From NCBI GenBank assembly GCA_016795505.1, contig JAEUHH010000019.1, forward strand, positions 1 through 64,000: a stretch of 64,000 nt of DNA, given 5' to 3'. Each line of letters starts with the position of its first letter. Position 1 is the first letter of the stretch. The position numbers and the translations under genes are program-made. The notes beneath the pieces are model-generated. The model did not search any database, was not told where the DNA came from, and saw only the letters and a list, made by a program, of their open reading frames with translations. This document shows, piece after piece, positions 17,254 to 25,989 of the stretch. The stretch is from Verrucomicrobiales bacterium. Its GTDB lineage: Bacteria; Verrucomicrobiota; Verrucomicrobiia; Verrucomicrobiales; DEV007.

Positions 17254-18203
17254 CGATGAAACCGGCGGCGACAAAGCGGGTGAAAGAGGCTCTAGAAGTG
17301 CTCATCGCCGTACGCATCCCGCGAGAGCAACAGAACGAGCGATCCGCGCTCACCCTGCTCGCTCTGGCCGACCTCCCACCGCGGACGCCCTGGAAATCCG
17401 CCAAGGCACCGCTCCGCCGGATCACCGAAATGATGAACTGGATGCACGATCACTACGGAGTCCGCTATGCGCCGAACACACGGGAGACCATCCGTCGCCA
17501 GACGGTGCATCAATTCGTCCAGCACGGCCTGCTGGTCGAAAATCCCGACAAACCCGACCGCCCAATCAACAGTCCGAAGTGGTGCTATCAACTGTCACCC
17601 CCCACGCTGACACTCCTGCAAGCGGTCGGCTCCCAGGACTTCAAAAAGGAACTCCAGATATTCCGGCAGAATCCCGCCGCCAGCGCACTCCAGGCACGGC
17701 ACCGCGACCTGCCTCGCGAATCCGTCCTCATGCCGGATGGTGCGGTCATTGAGCTTTCCGCCGGCGGTCAGAACACTCTGATCCGGGCCATCGTCGAAAA
17801 GTTCGCTCCTCGCTTCGTCCGCAGCCCAAAAGTTCTCCTGTTGGGCGACGCAGCGAACAAGGAAATCATCAGCGATGGGTTCACGATGAAGGAACTCGGA
17901 ATCGTCCTCCCCGGGAGAGGCAAAGCCCCGGACGCGCTCATCCACGACACCCAACGCGATTGGCTCATCATCGTCGAAGCCGTGACATCCCACGGTCCCA
18001 TCGATCAGAAGCGCAAGAATGAACTGACAGATCTCTTTTCCAAGGCCCGCCCCGGACTCGTGTTTGTCTCCGCGTTTCCAGACCGCAAAACCTTTTCCAA
18101 ATTCCACGCTGTGATCGCCTGGGAAACGGAAGTCTGGATCGCCAACGCACCAGACCACATGATCCATTTCAATGGGGAGCGGTTTCTCGGACCGTATTCG
18201 TAA
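17250..18203 (+). CDS. BsuBI/PstI-family type II restriction endonuclease
   Basis: The protein is 317 residues, with the start ATG overlapping the methyltransferase stop (ATGA); a second in-frame ATG lies at 17256. The N-terminal about 150 residues look like the helical/winged part of the family. The C-terminal catalytic core shows PDALIHD at 227-233 followed by WLIIVEAVTSHGPID with Glu243. This is the hallmark PD-(D/E)xK-like block of BsuBI/PstI enzymes. All hallmark residues are present, so it is probably active. The 4-bp overlap couples its translation to the protective methyltransferase. Confidence 0.93.
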   Translation: MTMKPAATKRVKEALEVLIAVRIPREQQNERSALTLLALADLPPRTPWKSAKAPLRRITEMMNWMHDHYGVRYAPNTRETIRRQTVHQFVQHGLLVENPDKPDRPINSPKWCYQLSPPTLTLLQAVGSQDFKKELQIFRQNPAASALQARHRDLPRESVLMPDGAVIELSAGGQNTLIRAIVEKFAPRFVRSPKVLLLGDAANKEIISDGFTMKELGIVLPGRGKAPDALIHDTQRDWLIIVEAVTSHGPIDQKRKNELTDLFSKARPGLVFVSAFPDRKTFSKFHAVIAWETEVWIANAPDHMIHFNGERFLGPYS

Positions 18204-18242
18204 GGTCCACCTTTTTTTGCGACTCTTGCGTAGTTCGACCGT

Positions 18243-18280
18243 TCCGGGCGCTCCGCTACGGACAGTCGCTCCGCTACGGG
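18243..18280 (-). repeat. Tandem REP-like motifs beside right RAYT remnant
   Basis: Read on the minus strand, CCGTAGCGGAGCG occurs twice in direct repeat, separated by a few bases. A weaker copy follows the left remnant. The motifs are on the cargo side of both remnants. Confidence 0.6.
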
Positions 18281-18452
18281 TCAGGCAAAATTTCTGACAT
18301 TTCTCTGCTCCATTCTCAAATCTCCTTCGGCAATCTTCTCGGGTTCATCGTCTCGAATCGCCAAAATTACTGACTCACATTGGCCGCGCTGTGCGATCCC
18401 AATTGCTCCGCCATCCCCTCTCTGTGGCGCCCCTGTCGCACGCCAGCTCTCC
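18281..18452 (-). pseudogene. RAYT-like transposase tail, right copy (inverted)
   Basis: The reverse complement aligns with 14148-14322 along its whole length. Shared segments include GCGCGGCCAATGTGAGTCAG, GATGAACC, GAAATGTCAGAAATTTT and the terminal GCCTGACCC. Small indels and substitutions break the frame, so it encodes nothing. Its orientation is opposite to the left copy, and the 3.9-kb restriction-modification segment lies between them. Confidence 0.55.
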
Positions 18453-18900
18453 TTGATCGGCGCGCGGCTTGGGGCTCTCAGAGATAAGTGCGCGTATTCT
18501 CGCCACTCGCTGGCGTCCCACCGGCGCCCGCTCCCCTCCCCGATCTCGGCGTCGCGGTTGCTTGCTACCAACCTTCCTCACTTGGGAAGCAGGCTCGGCC
18601 TGCGAGGCTCATCTGGACGGTCGTCATGACGGTCGCTGCCCACCAAAGACCGTGGCTCCCGGAGCGGGAACGGCAGCGAGGGATTGGCGGCGGTGTTTCA
18701 GGGTCATCTGGGGCAGAAGGACGCATCAGGCGGGAGAATCTGGAGAGGTTCTCGCAGGCTGGGGAAACGCGTTGAACCGGGAGAGAAGGGGCGGCTTTTC
18801 CCTAGTGGCCTGCAACGGGTCGATGGGAAAGGCGGTGCACGGCCCCCCCTACCTCCGGAAAGCCAGGCGTAGAGCAGAGCGATTCGGCGGGGACAGACCG
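18453..18900. other. Intergenic region, no gene seen
   Basis: There are only spurious frames. It contains a perfect small hairpin at 18589-18603 (GCAGGC-TCG-GCCTGC) in a context typical of dispersed palindromes. No transposase catalytic domain that would complete the neighbouring remnant was found. Confidence 0.45.
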
Positions 18901-18957
18901 GGTCTGATCTCCGATGAAAGAGGGTTGGATCTCCGATCAGACAGGGTATCATCGGAA
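18891..18957. repeat. 22-bp unit repeat, copy C (three units)
   Basis: On the minus strand there are three consecutive units. They begin GATGATACCCTGTCTGATCG, then GATCCAACCCTCTTTCATCG, then a diverged GATCAGACCCGGTCTGTCCC. The array ends about 47 bp before the PEGA gene start. Confidence 0.75.
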
Positions 18958-18983
18958 GGGCGCGCCGTCACAGGGCGCCCTTT
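18958..18983 (+). terminator. Hairpin with short T-run upstream of the PEGA gene
   Basis: GGGCGC at 18958-18963 pairs with GCGCCC at 18975-18980 and TTT follows. It sits just 21 bp before a start codon, so it could be an attenuator-like or insulating structure rather than the end of an upstream gene. Confidence 0.35.
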
Positions 18984-19003
18984 CGCGAAAAGGAAGGGAA
19001 AAG

Positions 19004-21103
19004 ATGTCTGTCGAAACCACCATCCAGCTCCCGCCGCCGCGCAAGCCGGGAACGAAGCGCGTCCCGGACGCGGTGTGGTTCCTGTGGATCTTTGCCGCCC
19101 TCATCAGTGGGCTGGCGGCCGGGATTTACATGGGCAAGAAGCTGGTGCCGGTGCGCTCGGTGGTGGTGAAAACGCCGCCGCCGGCCGTGGTCACGCCGAA
19201 GGCGCCGGTCGCCCCGCCCCAGGCGGTCGGAGAGTTGCTGACCGCCGCCCAGGATGCCACGACGGCGAGCGACTGGCTGCGCGCCCAGTCGCTCTACCAG
19301 CAGGTGCTCGCATCCGACGCCGACAATGCCGTCGCCAAGGCCGCGCTCCCCCTGATCGAGCGCCATCTGGCATCGGCCCGCGGCACGGTGCGGATCGACA
19401 CGGTCCCGGCAGGCGCGACGGTCAAACTCGGCTCGCTCGGGGAGAAGGCCTCGCCGGCGGTCTTCGAGGGCGTGCCGTTCGGCGAGCATGAAATAACGAT
19501 TTCGCTGGCTGGTTTTGAGCCATTTACGCAGGTTCTTACGGTAAACGGACCGGTCACGGAATTGGCCGGCATTGATCTGAGTCGGAGCACCGGTGAGTTG
19601 CGGCTGAGCAGCATACCGGAGGGCGTGGAGTATCGGCTGGTGCGGACTGACGGCCCCGAGGAACTGGTCAAGATCGGCAAGACGCCCGCGACGATCCCGC
19701 AACTCCAGGCGGGCGAGTACCAGGTCCACATGGCGCTGTCCGGATGGCCGGACTATCGCGAGAAGGTGCAGGTCGAGTCGAACCGGAAAGCCAGTGTGTC
19801 CCATATTTTTGCCCGCGGCGGCCTGAAGGTGACGAGCGATCCGATCGATGCCGAAGTCTGGCTGACGACCGATGCCTCCCTGCCGCCCCGCAAGCTCGGC
19901 GTGACGCCGCTGATGGCCTCGGAACTGCCGGTGGGGCGGCATCGTCTGGAATTGCGCTACCGGGATTGGGCGCCGATCCAGCGGACGGTGGAGGTGCGCG
20001 AGGGGGAACCGGTGGAACTCGATTTTGCGTGGAAGCGCGGCACGGTGGCATTTACCAGCGATCCGGCGGGCGCGCGGGTGCTGCTGCGGGATGAGCCGAT
20101 CGGCTCCGGCGACGGGCAGCAGGGCACTCCGTTCACGGCCGAGTTGCCGGAGGGCACCCACACGTTTGTGGCCCAGTTCGAGGGCCTGGAGCCGGTGACC
20201 CGCGAGGTCGAGGTGCGGGCCGACACGCCGGCCACGGTGCGCTTTGAATTTGCCTACGGCTCGGTATCGATCGTCAGCGAGCCTCCCGGCGCGACGGTGA
20301 TCGCCGCCGGTCGTCCGCTGGGCCGGACTCCCTATCGCCAGCAGATCGTGCGACCGGGACCGCAAAGCTATGATCTCTCCCTGCCGAATCATCGCTCGAC
20401 CCAGGTCGCGGGCGAGGTGAAGCCGGGGCTGGCGCTGAATTTCGACGCCAAACTGACCTTTGATCCGGTGCCGAAGACGCAGAGTGACTTCTCCAACAGT
20501 CTGGGGCTGCAAATGAAGTGGGTGGACGAACTGCACGGCTGGGTGGGCGCGCACGAGGTGCCTCAGGCGGCATTTGAAGCGGTGATGCGGAAGAATCCCA
20601 GCCCGGTCAAAGGCGCCAATCTGCCGGCTCAGGGCATGACCTGGTATGACGCGTCCCGTTTCTGCGAACAGCTCACGGCTAGCGAGCGGAGCAGTGGCCG
20701 GCTGCCCAAAGGCTACCGCTACCGGCTGCCGACCGATCAGATGTGGAGCCTGTTTGCCGGCGATGCCGGGCTGGAACAGGCGGTGACCAGCAGCGGCAGC
20801 CGTCGCGAGGGACCGTCCCCGGTCGGCAGCCTGCCGGCGAATGCGCTGGGGCTGCACGATGTGCGGGGCAATGTCTGGGAATGGTGCGAGGACTGGTACT
20901 CCCTCGACATTGTGAACCGGGCGCGCGATGCCGGGGCGTCGACCAACAACTCGTGGGTCGGCACCGAGCGCAAGGTGCTGCGCGGCGGCTCGTGGAACCG
21001 CTCATCGACGAACGATCTGCACCGCGAATACCGCTACGGCATGCGCCCGTCGACAGCGGACAGCCACGAGATCGGCTTCCGGGTGGTCCTGATGCCCGAT
21101 TGA
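19004..21103 (+). CDS. PEGA-repeat protein with C-terminal FGE-sulfatase domain
   Basis: The protein is 699 residues, and the start ATG is preceded by AGGAAGGG. One transmembrane segment (about residues 24-44, WFLWIFAALISGLAAGIYMG) anchors it, with a TPR-like stretch around 75-125. Five PEGA-type repeats follow (RIDTVPAGATVKLG, LSSIPEGVEYRL, TSDPIDAEVWL, TSDPAGARVLL, VSEPPGATVIA). The last about 190 residues form a formylglycine-generating-enzyme-like domain with GMTWYDASRFC, LPTDQMWSLFAG, LGLHDVRGNVWEWCEDWY, RGGSWNRSS and IGFRVVL. The two Cys of true FGE are not both evident, so it may be a binding rather than catalytic version. The extracytoplasmic role is unknown. Confidence 0.88.
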   Translation: MSVETTIQLPPPRKPGTKRVPDAVWFLWIFAALISGLAAGIYMGKKLVPVRSVVVKTPPPAVVTPKAPVAPPQAVGELLTAAQDATTASDWLRAQSLYQQVLASDADNAVAKAALPLIERHLASARGTVRIDTVPAGATVKLGSLGEKASPAVFEGVPFGEHEITISLAGFEPFTQVLTVNGPVTELAGIDLSRSTGELRLSSIPEGVEYRLVRTDGPEELVKIGKTPATIPQLQAGEYQVHMALSGWPDYREKVQVESNRKASVSHIFARGGLKVTSDPIDAEVWLTTDASLPPRKLGVTPLMASELPVGRHRLELRYRDWAPIQRTVEVREGEPVELDFAWKRGTVAFTSDPAGARVLLRDEPIGSGDGQQGTPFTAELPEGTHTFVAQFEGLEPVTREVEVRADTPATVRFEFAYGSVSIVSEPPGATVIAAGRPLGRTPYRQQIVRPGPQSYDLSLPNHRSTQVAGEVKPGLALNFDAKLTFDPVPKTQSDFSNSLGLQMKWVDELHGWVGAHEVPQAAFEAVMRKNPSPVKGANLPAQGMTWYDASRFCEQLTASERSSGRLPKGYRYRLPTDQMWSLFAGDAGLEQAVTSSGSRREGPSPVGSLPANALGLHDVRGNVWEWCEDWYSLDIVNRARDAGASTNNSWVGTERKVLRGGSWNRSSTNDLHREYRYGMRPSTADSHEIGFRVVLMPD

Positions 21104-21125
21104 CGGACCGGGCGACCGCAGAGGG

Positions 21126-21545
21126 TCAGCTTTCCTGGGCTTTGAACAGTTCGACCCAGGTGACGATGTCGTCCCGGTCGCCGAGACCGCTGCCCTCCTT
21201 GTCGGCCTGAAGGCCGGGGGTGCTTTCGTCACGCCAGCCCCGCTTCAGGATGAAGGCATTCCAGATCTGCATCTCCTCGGCGGTGGTCTGCCGCCCGTGG
21301 ACCTGACACCAGGCGAGTGCCGCGTCGTCATCCAGGCCATCGCGCACCAGCGGCGCCAGTTCGTGATAGTTCACGCCCAGAAAGCGGCAGCAGCGGGCGT
21401 CCCACCAGGTGAAGTCCTCGTCGCCGAGGAAGTAGCCCTCGGGCAGAGTGCCGGCCGCCTGGAGGCGGATCTTGTCGAGCATGCGGCCGAAATGAACGAG
21501 GCCACCCACGGTGGCGTCTGCGGGTCTGAGTCCTGGGATTTTCAT
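21126..21545 (-). CDS. DUF5069 protein
   Basis: The protein is 139 residues from the ATG at 21545. The opening MKIPGLRPADATVGGLVHFG, then MLDKIRLQAAGTLP and FLGDEDFTWWDARCCRFLG, are the DUF5069 signature. It is cytoplasmic and its function is unknown. The gene lies 53 bp after thiH in the same direction and may be co-transcribed, but no link to thiamine synthesis is known. It converges with the PEGA gene with 22 bp between stops. Confidence 0.88.
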   Translation of the reverse strand: MKIPGLRPADATVGGLVHFGRMLDKIRLQAAGTLPEGYFLGDEDFTWWDARCCRFLGVNYHELAPLVRDGLDDDAALAWCQVHGRQTTAEEMQIWNAFILKRGWRDESTPGLQADKEGSGLGDRDDIVTWVELFKAQES

Positions 21546-21598
21546 GGGCGCAAAGGGGAGCCGATCCGCCGGCTTTGCGCAAGCGGGTATTCCCGGGG

Positions 21599-22747
21599 TC
21601 AGGCGGATGCTCCCACGGGGTCGGCGCCGAGCAGGGCGGGATCCCAATCCTTCCACACCGGATCAAAGCCCTGCCGGCAGAGGAGATCGGCGATGGCGGC
21701 CGGACTGCGTTCATCGGCGATGGCGAATTGGCCGGTGGCACCGCGGTCCTCTGGCTTTTCGTCCAATTCGACCCGTCTTCCCCGTACCGTGAGATGGAGG
21801 TCGTCGCGCCCCTCGCCGGTGTAGCCGCCCGGCTCGGTGTGGCTGCCGGCGCTGATGCTGGTGATGCCGAGCGGGAACAGGGCGTCGCGCAGCGCGGGCG
21901 ATTCGCGGGTGCTCAACACGATGCCGACCTGGGGAAAAATGACGCGCAGGGCGCAGATCAACTGCACAAACTCGGCATCCGTCATGCTGTGGCGGGGCTG
22001 GAAACAGCCCGCCGCCGGTCGCAGGCGCGGCAGACTGACGGTGTAGGTGGCTTTCCACCCGTGCCGGTAGAGGTACTCCAGATGCGCGGCCAGTCGGAGC
22101 GCCTCGAAGCGCCAGTCAGCCAGACCGACGAGCGCCCCGATGCCGATGCGCCGAAAGCCGCCGGCCACGCCCCGCTCCGGGCATTCCAGCCGCCAGTCGA
22201 AATCGCGCTTCGGCCCGGCAGTGTGGTATTCCCCATACGCCTCGCGGTGATAGGTCTCCTGATAGACGACCAGCCCCTCGGCACCGGCCTGGACCATGCG
22301 GGCATATTCCGGCATCTCCATGGGGCCCACCTCGATGGCAACCGTGGGAATGAAATCGCGGATCGCCTCGATGCAGGCCTCCAGATAGCCCTCGGAGACG
22401 AATTTCGGGTGTTCCCCGGCGACCAGCAGGATGTGGCGGAAGCCTTGATCGGCGAGGTGCCGGGCCTCGCGGACGACCTGATCGACCGAGAGCGTGACCC
22501 GCAGAATGGGATTGTCGCGGGAAAAGCCGCAATAGGCGCAGTTGTTGACGCACTCGTTCGACAAATACAGCGGGGCGAAGAGGCGCATGGTCCGGCCAAA
22601 ATGCCGGCGGGTGATCGCCGCCGACTGCGCCGCCAGAGCTTCCAACGCGGCGGGCGTCGCCGGCTCGATGAGCCGTTCAAAGCGCCGCAGCAGGGGCGAG
22701 CGCCAGCCATCGCGGTCGATGCGGTTCAGCGTTTCAACAAAGGACAT
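21599..22747 (-). CDS. thiH: 2-iminoacetate synthase
   Basis: The protein is 382 residues. ThiH is a radical SAM enzyme that cleaves tyrosine to give dehydroglycine for the thiazole of thiamine. The cluster motif CVNNCAYC (Cys66, Cys70, Cys73) is followed by the family pattern GFSRDNPILR, VAGEHPKFVS, YQETYHREAY and PRLRPAAG, and late SAGSHTEPGGY. Length and motifs are normal. No thiG, thiS, thiC or thiF gene is near, and no TPP riboswitch core was found upstream, so thiamine genes are dispersed in this genome. Confidence 0.95.
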   Translation of the reverse strand: MSFVETLNRIDRDGWRSPLLRRFERLIEPATPAALEALAAQSAAITRRHFGRTMRLFAPLYLSNECVNNCAYCGFSRDNPILRVTLSVDQVVREARHLADQGFRHILLVAGEHPKFVSEGYLEACIEAIRDFIPTVAIEVGPMEMPEYARMVQAGAEGLVVYQETYHREAYGEYHTAGPKRDFDWRLECPERGVAGGFRRIGIGALVGLADWRFEALRLAAHLEYLYRHGWKATYTVSLPRLRPAAGCFQPRHSMTDAEFVQLICALRVIFPQVGIVLSTRESPALRDALFPLGITSISAGSHTEPGGYTGEGRDDLHLTVRGRRVELDEKPEDRGATGQFAIADERSPAAIADLLCRQGFDPVWKDWDPALLGADPVGASA

Positions 22748-22879
22748 GGGCGATCAAGGGCGGCGTGAGCGATGCCTGAACTTAGGGAACGGCGCGCCGA
22801 TTGCAACCGTGGCCGCCCCCCGATCGAAAGACCGGCGGAGGGCCGCGAAAATGGCGGGAAAAATCGCCTGAAAATTGAG

Positions 22880-22908
22880 TTGCCAAAGGGGCAAAGCATC
22901 GCTATTTA
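22880..22908 (+). promoter_or_regulatory. Sigma70-type promoter of acpP
   Basis: TTGCCA at 22880-22885 and TATTTA at 22903-22908 are separated by exactly 17 bases, placed 35 bp before the acpP start. A transcript from here would have a short leader. Confidence 0.5.
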
Positions 22909-22942
22909 CCCCTCTCGCAACCCACAACCCAAGCATACCGAA

Positions 22943-23185
22943 ATGGCTGACGCATCCATCGAAGAAAAGGTCAAAAACATCATCGTCGAGCAACTCGGCG
23001 TGAATGAGGAACAAGTCACGCTCGAGGCGAAGTTCATCGAAGATCTCGGTGCCGACTCGCTGGATACGGTGGAGCTGGTGATGGCGTTCGAAGAAGAGTT
23101 CGGCATCGAAGTGCCCGACGAAGAAGCTGAGAAGCTGGCTTCGGTCGGCGATGTCGTTCGCTACATCGAATCGGCCGCGGGCTGA
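22943..23185 (+). CDS. acpP: Acyl carrier protein
   Basis: The protein is 80 residues and carries growing acyl chains on a phosphopantetheine arm. The attachment site DSLD is in [20 protein letters not shown], and the acidic helices II and III are typical. The start is the ATG at 22943; no Shine-Dalgarno sequence is visible. The gene stands alone, with its own promoter upstream and a strong terminator downstream, and is not next to fabF or fabD as in many bacteria. accA lies about 1.7 kb downstream. Confidence 0.97.
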   Translation: MADASIEEKVKNIIVEQLGVNEEQVTLEAKFIEDLGADSLDTVELVMAFEEEFGIEVPDEEAEKLASVGDVVRYIESAAG

Positions 23186-23267
23186 TTGTTCCTTTTCCGA
23201 GCCGCGACGGCTCATCCGGGGCCAGCCGGGCAGCGGATCATCAGATCCCATCCTCCGGCCCCACAGA

Positions 23268-23297
23268 ATGCGCCCCTCAACCGGGCGCATTTTTTTT
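23268..23297 (+). terminator. Rho-independent terminator after acpP
   Basis: ATGCGCCC at 23268-23275 pairs perfectly with GGGCGCAT at 23283-23290 around a 7-base loop. It runs into a stretch of eight or nine T. This is the clearest terminator in the window. Confidence 0.92.
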
Positions 23298-23392
23298 GCC
23301 AGCCTCCAGGCTCAGCCCTGCCCGAAGCCACCGATTGGTTTCCGGGTGGCGCATTGCGGAAACTTCGGTATCGTCACTAGACGCCCCCCGAC

Positions 23393-23923
23393 ATGGCCGG
23401 ACTGACTCACGACGACATTTTCTACACTCTGGAGACGACCCGCATCCTGCGGGAGCCCGACCGGCGCATCGACACCTTCGGCGCGACCCGGTTCGAGTTT
23501 CACCTGATCTCTGAGCTGATGGACCGCGCCGGCGAGGTGCGGGTGCGCGAGGGTCGGATCGAAGCCGACCGGCCCCGGATTCTCAAGCCCGAGGGCTATG
23601 AAGATCTGGTTTTCGATGGGTTCGGCGAGTACGCCGAGTCTTTCCGCCAGTGGTTTCGGGAATCGGGGGGCGATCTCGCGTTCCTGAAATACGGCTTCAC
23701 CTTTTCCAAGACCGATCTCTCCGAGAGTCTGGTGCACGACAGCATCGAAGCCGTCTGCGACCGGGTCGTGGCCGAGGTCGAAAGCCGGGGAAATCCCCTG
23801 CGCGCCGTCATCGTGGGCGTCGATGACACCTGGGAGATTTCGCTGCTGAAATTCACCATGGACATGATCCAGCGCTCCCACCAGATCAATGTCTTCGACT
23901 TCAAGCGGCGCGGCCTGCTCTGA
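23393..23923 (+). CDS. Conserved hypothetical protein
   Basis: The 176-residue soluble protein is rich in acidic and basic residues, with no signal peptide. The opening MAGLTHDDIFYTLETTRILR and the block FEFHLISELMDRAGEVRVREG give it a well-behaved, conserved look. I cannot name a family. It heads a likely operon: 30 bp to a LysM protein gene, then 29 bp to accA. This suggests a housekeeping, envelope-related role, by context only. Confidence 0.7.
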   Translation: MAGLTHDDIFYTLETTRILREPDRRIDTFGATRFEFHLISELMDRAGEVRVREGRIEADRPRILKPEGYEDLVFDGFGEYAESFRQWFRESGGDLAFLKYGFTFSKTDLSESLVHDSIEAVCDRVVAEVESRGNPLRAVIVGVDDTWEISLLKFTMDMIQRSHQINVFDFKRRGLL

Positions 23924-23953
23924 CCTGTCGCCCCTCCCCTGCCTGACTCCGAC

Positions 23954-24850
23954 ATGGCCCGCGTCCGTTTGCTCCTCGCCTTCTTCGCCCTCTGCATCCT
24001 GGCCGCGGGGGCATTCGGCGTGGCGTGGTATTGGAAGAATTTCCTGCGCGCCAACTGGGAGGCGACCCGGGAGATCGAAGGACGCGGCAACCCGAAGACC
24101 AAGCGCGAGCTGCCGGATCTCGGCATCCGGGAGTTCGAAGCCGCCCAGGCCCTGCTGATCGACGGTGAGTGGGCCGCCGCCCGCGACCGGCTGCACTACC
24201 TGATGGAATACTACCCCGATTCCAAGGCCTACAACGAGGCCAAGCACATCGTCGGGGAAATCAACATGGACCTGCTGCTCTCGCCCACGCCCATTCCGGG
24301 CAAGGAGGAGCATCTGGTGAAGAGCGGCGACTTGCTCGCTCCACTGGCCCGGCGCTATCAGACCACCATCAACTACATGATGCGTGCCGGCGGTCGGCTC
24401 AACCACCTGATCTATCCCGGAGACCGTCTGATCGTGTATCCGCTGAATTTCCGGCTCCGCATCAGCCTCGGCAAGCAGACGGTGACCGTGCTCACGCCGG
24501 ATGACGGGAAATTTTTCAAGGATTACGAGATCCGATCGGTGAATCTGCCGCCGGCGCTGAAGCCGCCAGTATCGGCTAAGATCGCTGAAATGGTCGCCTG
24601 GCACGAGGGCCGGGCCGTGACCTTCGAATCGCCGAACTACTTCGACGCGGACAAGTGGATCCGGGCCGACAAAGTCGGGCTCTTCATCCGGGCGCAACCG
24701 GAGGAGGCTGCCTCGACGGACCAAGCCAGTGCGGAGAAAGGCGGCGCCAGCGATCCGTCGGGCGGACTCGGCGTGAAGGTTGACCGGGCCGATTTGGAGG
24801 AGATGTTCGCCTTTCTTCGGGCCTCCAATGCCATCGAATTGGTCCCCTGA
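23954..24850 (+). CDS. LysM-domain envelope protein
   Basis: This 298-residue protein has an N-terminal transmembrane anchor (about residues 4-26). A TPR-like helical segment (about 60-105) and a LysM peptidoglycan-binding domain (about 120-163, HLVKSGDLLAPLARRY ... YPGDRLIVYPL) follow. The next segment, LRISLGKQTVTVLTPDDGKFF, resembles the start of an L,D-transpeptidase (YkuD) domain. The catalytic HG...SxGC block is not found, so it is likely a non-enzymatic version. It probably lies in the periplasm bound to the wall. It sits between a conserved hypothetical gene and accA. Confidence 0.82.
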   Translation: MARVRLLLAFFALCILAAGAFGVAWYWKNFLRANWEATREIEGRGNPKTKRELPDLGIREFEAAQALLIDGEWAAARDRLHYLMEYYPDSKAYNEAKHIVGEINMDLLLSPTPIPGKEEHLVKSGDLLAPLARRYQTTINYMMRAGGRLNHLIYPGDRLIVYPLNFRLRISLGKQTVTVLTPDDGKFFKDYEIRSVNLPPALKPPVSAKIAEMVAWHEGRAVTFESPNYFDADKWIRADKVGLFIRAQPEEAASTDQASAEKGGASDPSGGLGVKVDRADLEEMFAFLRASNAIELVP

Positions 24851-24879
24851 CGACACCCGCCACCCACCCGCTTTTCCCT

Positions 24880-25905
24880 GTGACAGAATCGTTTGATTTC
24901 TTCCCCATCGACTCCCACCTTCCACCCCGCCCCGCCGTGACTGCCGTGAACGTAGAACCTCTGGAATTTGAGAAACCGATCGTCGAATTGGAGCGCCGGC
25001 TCGTGGAGTTGCGCGACCAGTCCGAAGGCCACGACTTGGGCCTCGAAAGCGAGATCCGCAAGATCGAGGAAAAGCTGAACAAGACGAAGCTCGACATCTA
25101 CCGCCACCTGTCGCCCTGGCAGCGCGTGCAGATCGCCCGGCATCCGCAGAGGCCCTTCATGCTCGACTACGTGGAGCGCTGCTTCGAGGATTTCCTGGAA
25201 TTGCACGGCGACCGCAAGATCGGCGACGACGAGGCCATGCCGGGCGGCTTTGCCCAACTGGAAGGCCGCCGCTGCGTCATCGTGGGCCACCAGAAAGGCC
25301 GCGACACCCGGGAAAACCTGCGCCGGAATTTCGGCAGCGCCCACCCCGAGGGCTACCGGAAAGCCATGCGCCTGATGAAACTCGGCGAGAAATTCGGCGC
25401 CCCCATCATCGCCCTGATCGACACTCCCGGCGCCTACCCCGGCATCGGAGCCGAAGAGCGGAACATCGCCGAAGCCATTGCCTACAACCTCCGGGAGATG
25501 ATGCTGCTGAAGGTGCCCATCATCGCCGTTGTGCTCGGCGAGGGCGGCTCGGGCGGCGCCCTCGGTATCGGCGTGGCGGATCGCGTGCTGATGATGGAGA
25601 ACGCCTACTATTCGGTGATCAGCCCCGAGGGCTGCGCGGCGATCCTCTGGAAGGACCGCAAGTTCGCCAAGGAAGCCGCCGAAGCGATGAAAATCACGGC
25701 GCAGCACCTCAATGACCTCGGCATCATCGACGAGGTGATCGACGAGCCGCTCGGCGGGGCTCATCACGACCATGTCGCCGCGGCGAGAGCGCTGAAATCG
25801 GCCATTCAGAAGCATCTCATCGAATTGGAGAAAAAGGACACCGCGACGCTGCTGAAGGAGCGTTACGAGAAATTCCGCCAATTCGGCGAGTTCCGGGAGC
25901 GCTGA
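24880..25905 (+). CDS. accA: Acetyl-CoA carboxylase carboxyltransferase subunit alpha
   Basis: The protein is 341 residues if started at the GTG at 24880. GTGs at 24937 and 24946 give an N-terminus (LEFEKPIVELE) closer to known AccA, so the first about 20 residues are doubtful. AccA with AccD transfers CO2 from carboxybiotin to acetyl-CoA, the first step of fatty-acid synthesis. Family blocks include RPFMLDYVERCFEDFLELHGDR, FGAPIIALIDTPGAYPGIGAEE and GEGGSGGALGIGVADRVLM. It is intact. It is third in the operon with the LysM protein. Confidence 0.96.
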   Translation: MTESFDFFPIDSHLPPRPAVTAVNVEPLEFEKPIVELERRLVELRDQSEGHDLGLESEIRKIEEKLNKTKLDIYRHLSPWQRVQIARHPQRPFMLDYVERCFEDFLELHGDRKIGDDEAMPGGFAQLEGRRCVIVGHQKGRDTRENLRRNFGSAHPEGYRKAMRLMKLGEKFGAPIIALIDTPGAYPGIGAEERNIAEAIAYNLREMMLLKVPIIAVVLGEGGSGGALGIGVADRVLMMENAYYSVISPEGCAAILWKDRKFAKEAAEAMKITAQHLNDLGIIDEVIDEPLGGAHHDHVAAARALKSAIQKHLIELEKKDTATLLKERYEKFRQFGEFRER

Positions 25906-25989
25906 TATCCCGGTCCCGGCATTCTGTCTGTCGACGACGACTCGCGACGGCGCCTCTCCCGTGGGGGGCTCCGACGTAGACCGCATGCC

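Noticed and set aside
18914-19003. Longer N-terminus of the PEGA protein (MKEGWISDQTGYHRKG)
   Set aside because: It is again translated from the 22-bp repeat. The ATG at 19004 has a good ribosome-binding site and is followed by the membrane anchor.
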